NCBI GenBank assembly: GCA_910579575.1
Contig: CAJTUM010000005.1
Location: 21,944 to 85,943, forward strand
Origin: an uncultured Eubacteriales bacterium
GTDB lineage: Bacteria; Bacillota; Clostridia; Oscillospirales; Butyricicoccaceae
Reading direction: 5' to 3'
DNA length: 64,000 bases
Below are positions 32,531 through 41,620 of the stretch, one piece after another. Position numbers and translations under genes: made by a program. A model generated the notes under the pieces. The model worked only from the letters and a program-made list of their open reading frames with translations, was not told where the DNA came from and searched no databases. Every line of letters starts with the position of its first letter. The stretch's first letter is position 1.

Positions 32531-32827
32531 TCACCGCCGCCGGCTTCCCCGAGGGAAGCTGGGTCTGAGGGCCGCATTCGGCCGAATCGCGCCTCGTACC
32601 AGAATGATATCGTCTCCGATTTTTTCAATGTTTTCCCAAGGAATGGCCACGTCTTCCTCCCGCCCCAACAGACCGAACAGCCGAGCCGGCCCTGGAGCAA
32701 ACAGGGTTTTCACCCGCCCTGTTTCCAGCTCGATTTCCGCGTCGTAGACGTATCCCAATCGGGCGCCAGTTTCTAAGTCAATAACTTCTTTGTATCCCAT
32801 ATCAAAAATCCGGCAGCTTTGCTCCAT
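32531..32827 (-). CDS. YlmC/YmxH family sporulation-associated PRC-barrel protein
   Basis: PRC-barrel protein of 98 aa found in spore formers; precise role unknown. MEQSCRIFDMGYKEVIDLET, GYVYDAEIELETGRV and AIPWENIEKIGDDIILV are the family pattern. AAGGGGG precedes the ATG at 32827. The basic tail RPSFPRGSRRR extends past the usual end. Gap to the next gene (32828-33048) shows nothing else. Confidence 0.87.
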   Translation of the reverse strand: MEQSCRIFDMGYKEVIDLETGARLGYVYDAEIELETGRVKTLFAPGPARLFGLLGREEDVAIPWENIEKIGDDIILVRGAIRPNAALRPSFPRGSRRR

Positions 32828-33048
32828 AGAGAAACCCCCTTTGGGTTTTATATATGGCTCTGACAACCAAATATGCCTGTTGCGTCCAATTCCTTGGATC
32901 AAACAATCCCGCCGTCTTTGCGGGCCTTCCCTTCCTTTTGCAGAAGAGCTTTCCTGCGCAAGGGGCGCTTTCTGCCTTCGTCGGCAATCGCGGCCTTGGC
33001 CTTGAAGGCCGGGCGCTCAACCCAAAAGAATCGCCCAGCCGGCGCAAG

Positions 33049-33519
33049 TTACGGTCGCCGCGTCGCCGCCATCACAAAATTGGTCAAAAACCGTCCTCTT
33101 TTTTCCACCTGCTGCTCCTTGATCAACTGGTATCCCCGTTTTTCAAAAAAGGGCCGAGCGGTGATAGACGCATGGACGCGGATTTTCTCGCAGCCCTTTT
33201 CCCAAGCCCGGTTTTCCAGAGCGTCCGCCAGCGCTCGGGCCACGCCTTGCCTCTGACAATCCCATCGGACGAAAAGATGGTCGAAATAATCCCCGTCCAG
33301 GGTGGCGAAACCCAAGATTCCATCCTCTCCCTCCGCCACCCAGCTTTCGTGGTCCAGCAGCATGGCGGCCCAGCGCTTTTCCTCCGGCGGCGCCGGCGCC
33401 CAGGCTTCCACCTGGTCCTGGGTGTAATCCCCCAGGTTCGCCCGGCGCACCGTTTCATAAAAAAGCCGGGTCAAAGTCAAGCAATCTTCCGGCCGATATC
33501 GGCGAATCCTGATCTCCAT
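33049..33519 (-). CDS. GNAT family N-acetyltransferase
   Basis: Acetyl-CoA-dependent transferase of 156 aa. It starts MEIRIRRYRPEDCLTLTRLF; the acetyl-CoA loop is DCQRQGVARALADALE (about residues 89-104), and the C-terminal FFEKRGYQLIKEQQV strand is typical. Closest in look to the YafP-like group; substrate unknown. Separated from the upstream gene by a terminator. Confidence 0.88.
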   Translation of the reverse strand: MEIRIRRYRPEDCLTLTRLFYETVRRANLGDYTQDQVEAWAPAPPEEKRWAAMLLDHESWVAEGEDGILGFATLDGDYFDHLFVRWDCQRQGVARALADALENRAWEKGCEKIRVHASITARPFFEKRGYQLIKEQQVEKRGRFLTNFVMAATRRP

Positions 33520-33540
33520 ATATCAAAAAACCTCCGTCAG

Positions 33541-33570
33541 CAAAAGCCGCGGCAACTTTGCGCCGCGGCT
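33541..33570 (-). terminator. Terminator after the methionine gamma-lyase family gene
   Basis: AGCCGCGGC/GCCGCGGCT stem with 8-base loop and TTTT on the minus strand, 20 bp after the stop at 33590. Confidence 0.8.
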
Positions 33571-33589
33571 CTCGCCCCTGTCGTCCATT

Positions 33590-34855
33590 TTATTTCCACG
33601 AGCCTTGCGACTCCATAATTCGTTTGGCGCCGGCCATGACCCCCAGCTTGCCCGCTTCATAGGTCAAGCCCCCCTGCAAAAAGCCGATATATGGGGGGCG
33701 CATAGGTCCGTCGCAAGAAAGCTCGATGGAAGAGCCTTGGATAAAAGCTCCCGCCGCCATCACCACCGGGCAATCGTAGCCCGGCATATCCCAAGGTTCC
33801 GGCGTGGCGAAGGCGTCCACCGGCGCGCCGGCCTGGATGCCGTGGCAAAAAGCCAGCAGCGGCTCAGGCGCGCCAAATTCCACGGTTTGAATGATATCGA
33901 ACCGCTTATCCCCAGCCCGGGGAGAGACTTGGCAGCCCAACCGCTCCAGCAGCGCCGCGGCAAACGCCGCGGTTTTGACTGCCTGACTCACCACATGAGG
34001 CGCCAGAAAAAGGCCCTGATACAGGGAGCGGTTGACCCCCAGGCTGGCGCCGCATTCGCCGCCGATGCCCGGCGCAGTCAGCCGGTAAGCGGCTCGTTCC
34101 ACCAAATCCCCCCGGCCCGCCACATAACCGCCGGAAGGGGCTAGCCCGCCGCCGGGGTTTTTAATCAGCGACCCGGCGATCAGGTCTGCTCCATGCTGGG
34201 TGGGCTCCGTTTCCTCCACAAATTCGCCATAGCAGTTGTCCGTCAAAATCGCCGCATGGGGGTTGACCCGTCGAACGGCTTGACAGATTTCCTCAATCTG
34301 CCGACAAGACAGCGTCTGCCGCCTGGCATACCCTCGGCTGCGCTGGATAAAAACCGCCTTGACCGCCGGGTCTGCCGCCGCTTTCTCAATGGCCGGCAAA
34401 TCGGGCAGCCCCTCTGCCAGGGGAACTTGGCGAAATTCGATGTTGTAATCGGCAAAGGTACCCCCTGTTTTGCCCCGCTGACCGGTGACAGTCTGCAGCG
34501 TGTCATACACATTGCCTGTGGCCGAAAGAAACACGTCGCCAGAGGAGACGCAGGCAAACATAGCCGCCGTGAGGGCGTGCGTGCCGTTGACAAAATTATG
34601 CCGCACCAGGGCCTTTTCCGCTCCAAAAATCTGGGCGTAAATCAATTCCAGCTTGTCGCGGCCCAGGTCGTCGTAGCCGTAGCCGGCGGTCCCGGCAAAG
34701 CAGGCGTCGCTGACCCGATTGGCGGAAAACGCCTTCAGAACCTTGGCGGTGTTTCGGGCCGATATTTCCTCAATTTCGGCAAACTGCCCGCGAATTTCCT
34801 CTTCGGCCTGCCGGGCCAGCTGCAAAAGAGCGGGAGAAAAATCAAATTCGCTCAT
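33590..34855 (-). CDS. Methionine gamma-lyase family protein (aluminium resistance-like, YnbB)
   Basis: PLP-dependent protein of 421 aa. Typical segments are RVSDACFAGTAGYGYDDLGR, RHNFVNGTHALTAAMFACVS, LTDNCYGEFVEETEPTQHGA and LIAGSLIKNPGGGLAPSGGY with the PLP lysine. The family is annotated as aluminium resistance or cysteine/methionine lyase; true reaction is unsettled. Its start overlaps the stop of the upstream M42 peptidase by four bases, making it the last gene of the murD-M42 run. Confidence 0.92.
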   Translation of the reverse strand: MSEFDFSPALLQLARQAEEEIRGQFAEIEEISARNTAKVLKAFSANRVSDACFAGTAGYGYDDLGRDKLELIYAQIFGAEKALVRHNFVNGTHALTAAMFACVSSGDVFLSATGNVYDTLQTVTGQRGKTGGTFADYNIEFRQVPLAEGLPDLPAIEKAAADPAVKAVFIQRSRGYARRQTLSCRQIEEICQAVRRVNPHAAILTDNCYGEFVEETEPTQHGADLIAGSLIKNPGGGLAPSGGYVAGRGDLVERAAYRLTAPGIGGECGASLGVNRSLYQGLFLAPHVVSQAVKTAAFAAALLERLGCQVSPRAGDKRFDIIQTVEFGAPEPLLAFCHGIQAGAPVDAFATPEPWDMPGYDCPVVMAAGAFIQGSSIELSCDGPMRPPYIGFLQGGLTYEAGKLGVMAGAKRIMESQGSWK

Positions 34856-35859
34856 AGGGCCGTTTTGGCGGCTTGCGCCAGCAGAGCCGCCGCCTGCTCC
34901 GCGTCTCGGATGGAAATCATCTCTGCCGGGCTGTGGATATACCGCCCTGGGATGCTGACGCAGCCGGCGGGGACGCCGCCTCGGCTGACCAACATCGCAA
35001 AGGTATCCGTTCCCCCGGCCAAAAGCACTTCGTCCTGATAGGCGACGCCCGCCGCTTCCGCCGCCCGGCGCAGATGCCGAATGGCCGCGGGAGAGCAAAT
35101 GACAGAGGAATCCTTGATTTTCACAGCGGGCCCGCCGCCCAGCCTGACCTCGCCAGCCGCGGCGCCGGGGCAATCTCCCGCCGCCGTCAAATCGATTGCC
35201 AATCCCATATCCGGGGAGATGGAAAAGGCCGCCCCTTTGGCGCCGTTGAGCCCCAGCTCCTCCTGGACTGTGAAGACAAAATACAGATCGTTTTCGCTGC
35301 TGTCAACCTGGCTCATAGCGCAAAGCAGGGCCGCGCAGGACGCCAAATTGTCGCAGTAGGGGCTCATCAGCCGGTCGCCGGCAATTTCCTCCGCTTCGTA
35401 ATCGAAGACGGCGATATCTCCCGCCCGAACCATCTTCCGGGCCTCTTCCTCGCTGGTTGCGCCGATATCCAACAGGATATCGGTCATTTTGGTTTCCCCA
35501 GCCTTTTTCTCGCCGAACTTGGCCTCAGCCCGCTCAAAGAGCAAACCCCGGACGCCGCTGGGAAACCGGACCTTTTTGCCTGAAAGCCGGGCGGGGCGGT
35601 GGCCGCCCACGTTGGTTACGCTCAAAAAGCCGTTCTTTTCAAACCGCGACACCATAAAGCCGATCACGTCCATATGAGCGGCCAACATCAATTTTTTGCC
35701 CGACCCTTTTTTGCGGCAAATCAGGTTGCCCATAGGGTCCGTTTTGATTTTATCGCAATAAGGCGCCGCCAGCCGGCGAATAACCTCCGCCTCCGGCGCC
35801 TCGTAGCCCGAGGGCGAAGCGGCGGCCAGCAGCAGCCGAAACGTTTCCAAAAAATTCAT
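34852..35859 (-). CDS. M42 family aminopeptidase (paralogue 1)
   Basis: Dinuclear metal aminopeptidase of the tetrahedral M42 family, 335 aa. Ligands: AAHMDVIGF (His), PYCDNLASC (bridging Asp), VQEELGLNGAKG (catalytic and ligand Glu), AIDLTAAGD (Asp) and GRYIHSPAEM (His). All appear intact. It lies 15 bp after paralogue 2 and is coupled to the gamma-lyase gene. Substrate preference among paralogues cannot be told from sequence. Confidence 0.93.
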   Translation of the reverse strand: MNFLETFRLLLAAASPSGYEAPEAEVIRRLAAPYCDKIKTDPMGNLICRKKGSGKKLMLAAHMDVIGFMVSRFEKNGFLSVTNVGGHRPARLSGKKVRFPSGVRGLLFERAEAKFGEKKAGETKMTDILLDIGATSEEEARKMVRAGDIAVFDYEAEEIAGDRLMSPYCDNLASCAALLCAMSQVDSSENDLYFVFTVQEELGLNGAKGAAFSISPDMGLAIDLTAAGDCPGAAAGEVRLGGGPAVKIKDSSVICSPAAIRHLRRAAEAAGVAYQDEVLLAGGTDTFAMLVSRGGVPAGCVSIPGRYIHSPAEMISIRDAEQAAALLAQAAKTAL

Positions 35860-35874
35860 TGTCCTTCCCCTCCC

Positions 35875-36879
35875 TTACAAAGCGGCCTGTAAGGCCAGGG
35901 CCAGCAGCTGGGCGCAGTCCTCCGCGTCTTTCAAGCTGACCATTTCATGCTGCGAGTGGATATACCGGCAGGGAATGCTGACGCAGCCGGCCAGCACGCC
36001 GGCCCGCGTTTGCTGCATGGCGGCGCTGTCCGTGCCGCCCGCCGTCAGCACCTCGTCCTGATACGCCATGCCCGCCTGCTCCGCCGCCTGCCGCAGACGA
36101 GCTACGGCCTGAGGATTGCACAGCAAGGAGCTGTCCTTGATTTTGATTGCCGGGCCGCCGCCCAGCTTGACTTCCATTTTCACCGTTTCCCCAGCCACGT
36201 CGCCTGTGCGGGTCACATCCATGCAGAAGCCATATTCCGGGTCGATTCCATAGGCCGCCGTTCTGGCGCCCCGCAAGCCCGTTTCTTCTTGGACGGTAAA
36301 GACAAAATAAACATCGTTTTCGCTTCGCTCCAGCCGGCTCATGGCGCTGAGCTGGGCGGCGCAGGCGATGAGGTCGTCGCAGTAAGGGGAAGCGATCCGA
36401 TCTCCCAGCTGGCAGGGCGCCCCTTCATAGACGGCCACGTCGCCGATGGAGACCAGCTTTTCCGCCTCTTCCCGGCTTTGGGCGCCGATATCCAAATAAA
36501 GATCGCCAATCTTGATTTCCCCCAGCTTTTTGTCCGCCGCTTTGTCGTCGCAAAATACGACGCCTCGGCAGCCGCTTTCCAGCTTCATCCGGGCGGATAT
36601 CAGCCGATACGGGGCGAAGCCTCCCAATGTGTTAAAGCGCAAAAAGCCTTTTTCGTCGATATAGGTAATCAGCAGACCAATCGTATCCATATGGGCGGCG
36701 GTCATCACCCGCTTCCCCGGCCCTTTTTTATGGCAAATCACGTTGCCCATCGCGTCGACGCGGATTTCGTCGCAATAGGGCGCCGCCAGCTCAGCGATCA
36801 ACTGGACGCAGGGCTTTTCAAAGCCCGAGGGCCGGGCCGCCGCTTGGAGCTTCACAAAGGTTTCGTAAATATCAATCAT
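35875..36879 (-). CDS. M42 family aminopeptidase (paralogue 2)
   Basis: 334 aa, closest to paralogue 1 in segment order. Ligands: TAAHMDTIGL, PYCDDLIAC, VQEETGLRGART, CMDVTRTGD and CRYIHSQHEM. The start overlaps the stop of paralogue 3 by eight bases. Both have the same N-terminal pattern (ARPSGFEKP here versus ASPSGYEAP), so they probably arose by local duplication. Confidence 0.93.
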   Translation of the reverse strand: MIDIYETFVKLQAAARPSGFEKPCVQLIAELAAPYCDEIRVDAMGNVICHKKGPGKRVMTAAHMDTIGLLITYIDEKGFLRFNTLGGFAPYRLISARMKLESGCRGVVFCDDKAADKKLGEIKIGDLYLDIGAQSREEAEKLVSIGDVAVYEGAPCQLGDRIASPYCDDLIACAAQLSAMSRLERSENDVYFVFTVQEETGLRGARTAAYGIDPEYGFCMDVTRTGDVAGETVKMEVKLGGGPAIKIKDSSLLCNPQAVARLRQAAEQAGMAYQDEVLTAGGTDSAAMQQTRAGVLAGCVSIPCRYIHSQHEMVSLKDAEDCAQLLALALQAAL

Positions 36880-37897
36880 CCTGCTCCGCCTCCTTCACCA
36901 CAAGCCGGGCCATTTTCAAAACTTCTTCGGCGTCGGGCCAATAGAGCACGTTGGACGCCGAATGGATATACCGCACGGGGGCCGCCAGACCGAAGACCTG
37001 AGAGCCCTCTCCCGCCAGGTGCATGGCTCCGGCGTCAGTACCGCCGTTCATGCTGGCCCGGTACTGCCAGCGGATTCCCTGTTCGTCCGCCAGGCCCACA
37101 AGGCGTCGGACAAAATCCCGGTCGTAAACCGAGCCTCGATCCGCCAGGGAGACCACGGCGCCTTTGCCTTGGCGGCAAGAAACCTCATGCTCGGCCACGC
37201 CGGGCACGTCGCCGGCGGTGGTGCCTTCCACCACCAGGCCCCAGCGGGGCTTGATGAAGCTGGCGGCCGCTTTGGCGCCTCGGCTGCCGATTTCCTCGCC
37301 CACAGCGAAGACAAACCAGGTGTCCCGGTCCACCCCTTCCTCCATCAGCTTAATCAGCACAGCGCAGCCGATCCGGTCGTCGATGGCCTTGGATTTCACC
37401 CTCTGGTCGCCAAATTCCACCCAACGGCTGTCAAAGGTGGCAAAATCCCCCGCCCGAGCGAATTGCTCCGCCTCTTTCTTGGAAGAGGCGCCGATATCAA
37501 TATACAGCGTGTCCAGCCCCGGCGCTTGCTTGCGCTCCTCCGGGGTGGTCAGGTGAATGGCCTTGAGAGAAATCACGCCCTTGACCTTTTTGGGCCCCAC
37601 TTCCATCCGGCGGCCCACCAACACCCGGGGATCCACGCCGCCGGCGGCCGCCAGCTTAAACATTCCGTCCTCGGTGACGCGTGTAATCAAAAAGCCCACC
37701 TCGTCCATATGGGCGCAAACCATCATCGGCGCCTTCCGAGGCGCCTTCCCTTTTTTCAGCGCCAGCAGGTTGCCCAGAGGGTCCACAATCATCTGGTCCG
37801 CATAAGGCCGGATATGCTCCTGAATACGCTGGCGGATCTCGTCCTCATAGCCAGGCGCGCCGCTCATGGCGCACAGTTCTTTCAACAGTTCTTTCAT
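36872..37897 (-). CDS. M42 family aminopeptidase (paralogue 3)
   Basis: 341 aa starting MKELLKELCAMSGAPGYEDE, the classical M42 N-terminus. Ligands: CAHMDEVGF, KAIDDRIGC, VGEEIGSRGAKA, VVEGTTAGD (Glu in place of the Asp ligand of paralogues 1 and 2, a change also common in the family) and VRYIHSASNV. The ATG at 37897 is preceded by a GGGGGCGGGAAG stretch. Lies 13 bp after paralogue 4. Confidence 0.93.
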   Translation of the reverse strand: MKELLKELCAMSGAPGYEDEIRQRIQEHIRPYADQMIVDPLGNLLALKKGKAPRKAPMMVCAHMDEVGFLITRVTEDGMFKLAAAGGVDPRVLVGRRMEVGPKKVKGVISLKAIHLTTPEERKQAPGLDTLYIDIGASSKKEAEQFARAGDFATFDSRWVEFGDQRVKSKAIDDRIGCAVLIKLMEEGVDRDTWFVFAVGEEIGSRGAKAAASFIKPRWGLVVEGTTAGDVPGVAEHEVSCRQGKGAVVSLADRGSVYDRDFVRRLVGLADEQGIRWQYRASMNGGTDAGAMHLAGEGSQVFGLAAPVRYIHSASNVLYWPDAEEVLKMARLVVKEAEQDD

Positions 37898-37910
37898 CTT
37901 CCCGCCCCCT

Positions 37911-38945
37911 TTACAGATTGCCGTCAAAGGATCGGACAAATTCGCACAACAGCCGTCCTGTTTGACGCATATCCGATTGCTTGAGCGTTTCTACTGGGGA
38001 ATGCATATATTTCAGCGGCAGCGAAACCACCGCCGTACACACGCCGCCCTCTTCCGTCTGAATCGCCCAGGCGTTGGTGCCGCTGTGGGCGGGAATCGCT
38101 TCGATCTGATAGGGAATCTCTTTTGCCCGGGCAATTTCCGTCAGCCGCCGGGCGAAGCGAGGGACGCTGTTGGAGCCGAAGGCGATCACCGGGCCCCCGC
38201 CCAGGTCGCTCACCCGGTCGCCGGGCTTGCTGTCCGCCGTTTTGGCGTGGCATACGTCGATCGCAATGGCGTAATCCGGCCTATCGGCAAAAGCCCGGGC
38301 TCTGGCGCCGTGGCCTCCGACCTCTTCTTTCGTGCTGCCCAAAATAATCAGGTCCACGTCCAGCTCCTGGTCCTTCAGCGCCTCCAGCGCCAACAGGATG
38401 CAGACAAAGCAGGCCCGGTCGTCCATGGATTTGCCGCAGAGCAGGTCGTTCTGCAAGGCGAAGGCTTCCTCCGAAAAGGCGGCGTAATCGCCTATCCGCA
38501 CCAGCTTTTTGGCCTGTTCGCCGTTTAGGCCCAGGTCCAGGGCCATCTCGTCGATGGGGACGGATTTTTTGTTGTCTCCCGGGTTTTGGATATGAGGCGG
38601 CAGACAGCAAACTACCGCCGGAATCGGGCCTTCTTTTGTCAGCACCGTCAGCTCGCTGCCCAGCAGCATCCGCTGATCTACGCCCATGCCGATAAACCGG
38701 CAGAATCCCTCTTCTGTAATCTGGGTAATCATAAAGCCGATCTGGTCCAAATGCGCGTCCAGCATCAGCTTTTTGGCGCCCGGCTTGCCGCAGCTGCGGC
38801 GGCCGATCACATTGCCCAGTTTATCGATCTCCACCTGATCGACATAGGGTTTCAGCAGCTCCGCCGCCACGGCGGAAACGCCGAATTCATCGCCTGACAC
38901 GCCGTAAACGTCCGTCAGGCTTCGGATGGTTTCCAACAGTTCCAA
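37911..38945 (-). CDS. M42 family aminopeptidase (paralogue 4)
   Basis: 344 aa, the most divergent of the four. Ligands: DAHLDQIGFM, KSMDDRACFV, TKEEVGGHGARA, AIDVCHAKT and KYMHSPVETL. The start is taken at TTG 38945, eight bases after AGAGGTG; an upstream in-frame GTG (38984) lacks a ribosome binding site and would overlap the end of murD's spacing. First M42 gene after murD. Confidence 0.9.
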   Translation of the reverse strand: MELLETIRSLTDVYGVSGDEFGVSAVAAELLKPYVDQVEIDKLGNVIGRRSCGKPGAKKLMLDAHLDQIGFMITQITEEGFCRFIGMGVDQRMLLGSELTVLTKEGPIPAVVCCLPPHIQNPGDNKKSVPIDEMALDLGLNGEQAKKLVRIGDYAAFSEEAFALQNDLLCGKSMDDRACFVCILLALEALKDQELDVDLIILGSTKEEVGGHGARARAFADRPDYAIAIDVCHAKTADSKPGDRVSDLGGGPVIAFGSNSVPRFARRLTEIARAKEIPYQIEAIPAHSGTNAWAIQTEEGGVCTAVVSLPLKYMHSPVETLKQSDMRQTGRLLCEFVRSFDGNL

Positions 38946-38989
38946 TGAGTTGACACCTCTTCTTTCTGTTTGAACGGATTCCACAAATT

Positions 38990-40384
38990 TTATAATTTTT
39001 GCACCAGCTCTTTATAAGCCCGGCCTTTGACCATGAAATTGGGATAGGCGTCAAAGGAGGCGCAGGCCGGCGACAGGGTCACGATATCCCCGGGCTGGGC
39101 CCGTTCATGGGCCAAAGCCACCGCCTGCTCCAGCGTGTCGCGCTCCTCGATTTCAATGCCGCAGCCCGGATATTCCGGGGCGCTTTCCACTGCTTGACGC
39201 AGCTTAGCCGCCGTGGCGCCGTTGAGAATCAGCAGCTTGACGTGCCGGCAGGCCTCTCGGCCGTATTCCTCAAAGGGGATTTTCTTGTCGTATCCCCCGG
39301 CGATGACAATCAGCTTCTGGTCAAAGGCGCGGAACCCGGCGATGGCTCGGGCCGGGCTGGTGGCGATGGCGTCGTTATAGTAATCCACCCCGTCCAGCCG
39401 GCGGGCCAGCTCGATGCGATGTTCCACTCCGGCAAATTCCATGGCTACCTGGCGGACGGTTTCCGGCTGAACATAGCGGCTGACTGCGCACAGAGCCGCC
39501 ATATAATTTTCCACATTGTGCATACCCGGAATGCGAATTTCGCCGGCTTCCATCACCTTTTCCGCCCGACCGTTCCGGCTCAAATACAGAGCGCCGTCCT
39601 GATAAAAGGCGCCGTTTTCCGGCCGGCTGCGGCAGGAAAACCGCAAAACTTCCCCGGAAGCCCGCTCCGCCATGGCGGCAGAAAGGGGATTATCTGCGTT
39701 GACGACCAGCAGGTCCTCCGCCCCCTGATGGAGCCAGATATTCTCTTTGGCCTCCACATATTCTTCCATGGATTTATGGACGTCCAAATGGTTGGGCGTC
39801 ACGTTGGTGACCACGGCGACATGAGGCGAGCGCCTCATCGTCATCAACTGGAAGGAGGAAAGCTCCACAACGCACAGGTCCTCCGGCGTCATTTCCCCTG
39901 CCTGAGCCAGCAGCGGCTGGCCGATATTGCCTCCAATCCACACCTTCCGCCCTTCTTTTTTCAGCATTTCCGCAATCAGCGTAGTGGTTGTGGTTTTGCC
40001 GTCCGAGCCGGTGACGGCTAAAATCGGGCAAGGGCAAACCGCAAAAAAAACCTCCATTTCCGAGGTTACTCGGCTTCCCCTAACGCGAGCCGCCTCCAAG
40101 CCCGGCTGGTCGGGGCGGACGCCTGGAGAGCGAAAAATCACTTCTCCCTCCAACTCCTCCATATAATCCGGCCCCAGCTTGGTCTGGACCCCCAGGTCCT
40201 TTAGCCAGCGGCAGGTTTCCTCTCCCAGCTGCTCCGCGGTCTTTTTATCGCAGGCCGTCGTCCGGGCCCCGGCCCGGGCCAACAGCTCAATCAACGGTTT
40301 GTTGGATACGCCGATGCCAATCACGTCCGCACGGCGCCCCTTCATCTCCGCCAAAAAGCGCTCCATTTCCGTTTGTTCCGTCAT
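38990..40384 (-). CDS. murD: UDP-N-acetylmuramoyl-alanine--D-glutamate ligase
   Basis: Adds D-glutamate to UDP-MurNAc-L-Ala in peptidoglycan synthesis, 464 aa. ATP-binding GSDGKTTTTTLIAEML (about residues 114-129), NVTPNHLDVHKSMEEY, FAGVEHRIE, and the C-terminal LSPACASFDAYPNF are the Mur ligase/MurD pattern. The ATG at 40384 has GGAAGGGG upstream. It sits alone without other mur genes and leads into four aminopeptidase genes. Confidence 0.95.
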   Translation of the reverse strand: MTEQTEMERFLAEMKGRRADVIGIGVSNKPLIELLARAGARTTACDKKTAEQLGEETCRWLKDLGVQTKLGPDYMEELEGEVIFRSPGVRPDQPGLEAARVRGSRVTSEMEVFFAVCPCPILAVTGSDGKTTTTTLIAEMLKKEGRKVWIGGNIGQPLLAQAGEMTPEDLCVVELSSFQLMTMRRSPHVAVVTNVTPNHLDVHKSMEEYVEAKENIWLHQGAEDLLVVNADNPLSAAMAERASGEVLRFSCRSRPENGAFYQDGALYLSRNGRAEKVMEAGEIRIPGMHNVENYMAALCAVSRYVQPETVRQVAMEFAGVEHRIELARRLDGVDYYNDAIATSPARAIAGFRAFDQKLIVIAGGYDKKIPFEEYGREACRHVKLLILNGATAAKLRQAVESAPEYPGCGIEIEERDTLEQAVALAHERAQPGDIVTLSPACASFDAYPNFMVKGRAYKELVQKL

Positions 40385-40501
40385 TGCGTCGCCCCTTCCG
40401 GCAGGCTCGCCCGCCTTGTTATCGTTGTCTCCTATTGTACCGGATATTGCGCGTTCGGTCAAGGTCGAAGCGCCCAAAGCCCCAGCTTTGCCCATAAAAG
40501 G

Positions 40502-40530
40502 AGCGAGGCAGGCCGCCTCGCTTTTTCCCT
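40502..40530 (-). terminator. Terminator after the XRE-SORL gene
   Basis: AGCGAGGC/GCCTCGCT stem with 5-base loop (40502-40522), T/A-rich flanks on both sides, between the XRE-type gene and murD. The rest of 40385-40652 shows nothing I recognise. Confidence 0.6.
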
Positions 40531-40652
40531 TCGCTCTTTTTACGATATAATGATGTTGCCGGAAAGAACGTCAACAGTATCATCATTTGAATCGACGAGC
40601 CCAGCGGCGATCGGCAGAGAAAAGGTTTCACGGGGATAAGCCGCCTGGTTTT

Positions 40653-41237
40653 CTAAACTTTTTTTGCAAATAATCCATGGCGATTGCAATACCAATACAA
40701 TACGCCGTGTCCTCGGATAAAGAATCGGGCCTTTGCGTCCCCCTCTGGGTAGAGTTTCACGATTTCAAATCGCCCGTCCGTGCAATAAGCCACAAAAGAA
40801 ATATAGTGTTCTTTCGTCATAGAATGCGGCAGAGAAACACAATACTCGTCCTCCAACCGCTCGCACTGCATGAGATGGCCGTCGTCTTCCGGTTCTATTT
40901 CCAAGGGAGGCAGCCCGACTCCGCAGCAGGATATGACCGAAGGCCCTGTGGAATGCAAAGTATTCCCGCAGATAGGGCAGACATAGAGCTTGGATTTCAG
41001 CATATTGGCAGAACGGTTGGCGTTGATAATTTGCTCGCCGGACAGCAATTCCGGCAGAGAGACCCTTAACGCCTTTGCCAAGGGCTCCAGCAGAGAAATA
41101 TCCGGAAGCCCTTTGCCTGTTTCCCACTTGGAAATGGTTTTGTCGCTGACACACAGCTTTTCGGCCAGCCGGGCTTGCGTCATCCCATGTTTTTCTCGCA
41201 GGTTCTTGATAACAGCGCCAGTAATATAGCGATTCAT
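40653..41237 (-). CDS. XRE regulator fused to a desulfoferrodoxin-like domain
   Basis: 194-aa regulator. Residues 1-70 are a Cro/C1 helix-turn-helix (MTQARLAEKLCVSDKTISKW). After a linker, CPICGN begins a region resembling desulfoferrodoxin/superoxide reductase: SLPHSMTKEHYISFVAY matches the His-rich HPM-x-HYI motif, and YWYCNRHGLF supplies a late Cys-x2-His. This suggests an iron- or redox-sensing regulator (inference). The ATG at 41237 follows a GGAGGCG sequence. Target genes unknown; the adjacent hydrolase is a candidate. Confidence 0.85.
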   Translation of the reverse strand: MNRYITGAVIKNLREKHGMTQARLAEKLCVSDKTISKWETGKGLPDISLLEPLAKALRVSLPELLSGEQIINANRSANMLKSKLYVCPICGNTLHSTGPSVISCCGVGLPPLEIEPEDDGHLMQCERLEDEYCVSLPHSMTKEHYISFVAYCTDGRFEIVKLYPEGDAKARFFIRGHGVLYWYCNRHGLFAKKV

Positions 41238-41428
41238 TTGTAAACGCCTCCTTTTGACGATAGAATCCACGCCGCCGAAACCAAGCGGGCTATGCCGCGG
41301 CTTTCGGCAGTCCGGCGCAGACAGCCGCATTCGCAGGCCGCAGCGTCGGCTGTTATCACCATACCATTTCAAAACACGCGGCGCAACCTACGGAAGGTAG
41401 AGACGCCAAAATTCAATCCCCGCAAAAA

Positions 41429-41465
41429 AGACCGCAAGGGCGGCGGCTTCCACAAGCCGTCGCCC
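41429..41465 (-). terminator. Terminator after the hydrolase/AKR-fragment transcript
   Basis: Twelve-bp stem GGGCGGCGGCTT/AAGCCGTCGCCC with one G-T pair and loop CCAC (41438-41465), T-rich sequence about seven bases beyond on the minus strand. Confidence 0.6.
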
Positions 41466-41476
41466 TCTCCTTTTCA

Positions 41477-41620
41477 TCAGTCCTCCGGTTTCCAAGCAGT
41501 GAAGTTGCGCTCTTGCTCTTCCAGAGTAGCGGTATCGTACCGTTTGCCGCAGTCCAGCGCCCGGATTTGCTCCGTCTCCTCCTCAGTCAGCTCAAAATCT
41601 CGGAACGCAATCAGCGCCAT
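41477..41620 (-). pseudogene. C-terminal fragment of an aldo/keto reductase
   Basis: The 47-residue frame starting MALIAFRDFELTEEETEQIR and ending NFTAWKPED looks like the extreme C-terminus of an aldo/keto reductase (the F-x-L-T-EE-E-x-I-x-ALD-x-G-KRY pattern). The ~230-residue barrel that should precede it is missing; instead the alpha/beta hydrolase gene ends there, overlapping it by ten bases. Most likely a remnant left by a deletion or recombination, though translation as a coupled short peptide is possible. Confidence 0.5.
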
